IMG/VR virus record: IMGVR_UViG_3300045240_000184
Location: 1-24,076 of that record
DNA: 24,076 bases
DNA from: a virus
Strand: one strand, 5' to 3'
Notes under the pieces: generated by a model
Database searches by the model: none
What the model saw: the letters and a program-made list of their open reading frames with translations, nothing else
Told to the model about the DNA's origin: nothing
Program-made: the position numbers and the translations under genes
Part shown: one piece after another, positions 23,612 through 24,076 of the stretch
Layout: every line of letters begins with the position of its first letter
Position numbering within the stretch: position 1 is the stretch's first letter

Positions 23612-23860
23612 TTAGGAGATCTTTCCTGTTCCCGTTCCTGTTTGCGCTGATGCAGAACCGGCGGTGGTTACTGTAGTGGTTACGGTTCCTGATCTGACAA
23701 ATATATTGATTGCTTTTGCCAATTCTTGCGCTGTTTGTTCTCTCGCATTTTTTGATTTATTCAAATTATCAGTAATACTATCTGTGTCTACTTTTATATT
23801 TGAACTTTCATCTAATGCTTTAAAGATTGCTTTTTCTAATGATGTTATGTCTAATGCCAT
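23612..23860 (-). CDS. Small phage-like protein
   Basis: This 82-aa protein is helical for about 55 residues, then ends in a Thr/Ala/Gly/Ser-rich tail (SGTVTTTVTTAGSASAQTGT and then GTGKIS) like the C-terminal tails of short proteins in phage structural or early modules. It starts 1 bp after the stop of the upstream gene, so the two are co-transcribed. It shows that the element continues to the right of the repressor. Function is not known. Confidence 0.6.
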   Translation of the reverse strand: MALDITSLEKAIFKALDESSNIKVDTDSITDNLNKSKNAREQTAQELAKAINIFVRSGTVTTTVTTAGSASAQTGTGTGKIS

Positions 23861-23861
23861 T

Positions 23862-24076
23862 TTAAAGTTTTAATAAGGTTTTCAAATTAGATTTTATTGC
23901 AAGTAAGTTTCCTATATTTGGGCCAACTCCTTGTACAACTACAATGTTTGATATTTCTGTAATTAAACTCTCTAATTCAGTTAATAAATTTTGCTCTCCT
24001 GCCTTGATTTTAAATTTGGTGTCCATTTCAAATGTTAAACTGTCTTTTTTAAACGAAGTTTTGGTATCAGAGATTA
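23862..24076 (-). CDS. Partial gene at the window edge
   Basis: The frame is open from the right edge to the TAA at 23862, about 70 residues, including MDTKFKIKAGEQNLLTELESLITEISNIVVVQGVGPNIGNLLAIKSNLKTLLKL, so the start lies beyond the window unless the internal Met is used. No family is recognised. It is in an operon with the 82-aa gene. Confidence 0.6.
   Translation of the reverse strand, partial: ISDTKTSFKKDSLTFEMDTKFKIKAGEQNLLTELESLITEISNIVVVQGVGPNIGNLLAIKSNLKTLLKL

Noticed and set aside
1-24076. tRNA genes, CRISPR arrays, insertion sequences, attachment sites
   Set aside because: I looked for cloverleaf-like ends, regular spacer repeats, transposase frames and flanking direct repeats around the element and saw none. 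The right border is outside the window, so an attachment site cannot be excluded.

Overview
The window looks like a Flavobacterium-type (Bacteroidota) chromosome. It is strongly AT-rich, the genes lack obvious Shine-Dalgarno sites, and the promoters fit the Bacteroidota pattern (TTG, about 20 bp, TAnnTTTG). The two chromosomal genes at the left, an OmpH/Skp-like lipoprotein and a PIF1-type helicase, are typical of this group. Genus is an inference from style; there is no rRNA or marker gene here.

Layout. 1-735: non-coding, dominated by two diverged copies of a ~255 bp direct repeat. 736-3753: OmpH/Skp-like lipoprotein and PIF1/HTH helicase on the + strand. 3932-22455: a long set of minus-strand genes encoding a contractile phage-tail-like particle. 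In transcription order these are a putative tail-terminator protein, a 59-aa HTH-like small protein, sheath (DUF2586-like), tube, putative tail assembly chaperone, a 753-aa polymorphic-toxin-like protein with two small putative immunity genes, an M15 endolysin-type peptidase with a lipoprotein and a small amphipathic protein, gp25/XkdS-like and LysM/gpX-like baseplate proteins, J-like and I-like baseplate proteins, a collar/FN3 fibre, a holin, and two fibre sets that share an N-terminal anchor. 22727-23539: a divergent XRE-S24 self-cleaving repressor. 23612-24076: two more minus-strand phage-like genes, the second cut by the window end.

No capsid, portal, terminase, protease or integrase is visible. 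The position just upstream of the tail genes, where a head module would usually sit, holds the repressor instead. This favours a tailocin (phage-tail-like bacteriocin) over a full prophage. The element continues beyond the right edge, and no hub, spike or unambiguous tape-measure protein is seen, so this is not settled.

The main new observation is regulatory. Four places in the tail region carry the same construct on the minus strand: a direct-repeat box (CAGTA-RTTT-CAGTR on the + strand), exactly 19 bp, a -33 triplet, 20 or 21 bp, and a TAnnTTTG-like -7 element. They precede the tail-terminator gene, the sheath gene, the lysis cassette and the baseplate operon. This looks like a dedicated late regulon. 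A 59-aa HTH-like protein encoded in the first of these units ends 2 bp from the second box and is a candidate activator. The first promoter also carries CAACATAT sites shared with the S24 repressor promoter. The model is: DNA damage cleaves the repressor, promoter P1 opens, the small activator is made, all four units switch on, the particle assembles and the cell lyses.

The second observation is the 753-aa protein. It sits where a tape-measure gene normally lies (directly after the chaperone), but has an EVVVTA motif, a hydrophobic/helical pre-toxin-like stretch and a C-terminal domain followed by two short genes and a terminator. This is the look of a toxin-immunity module inside a tail operon and suggests an armed tailocin.
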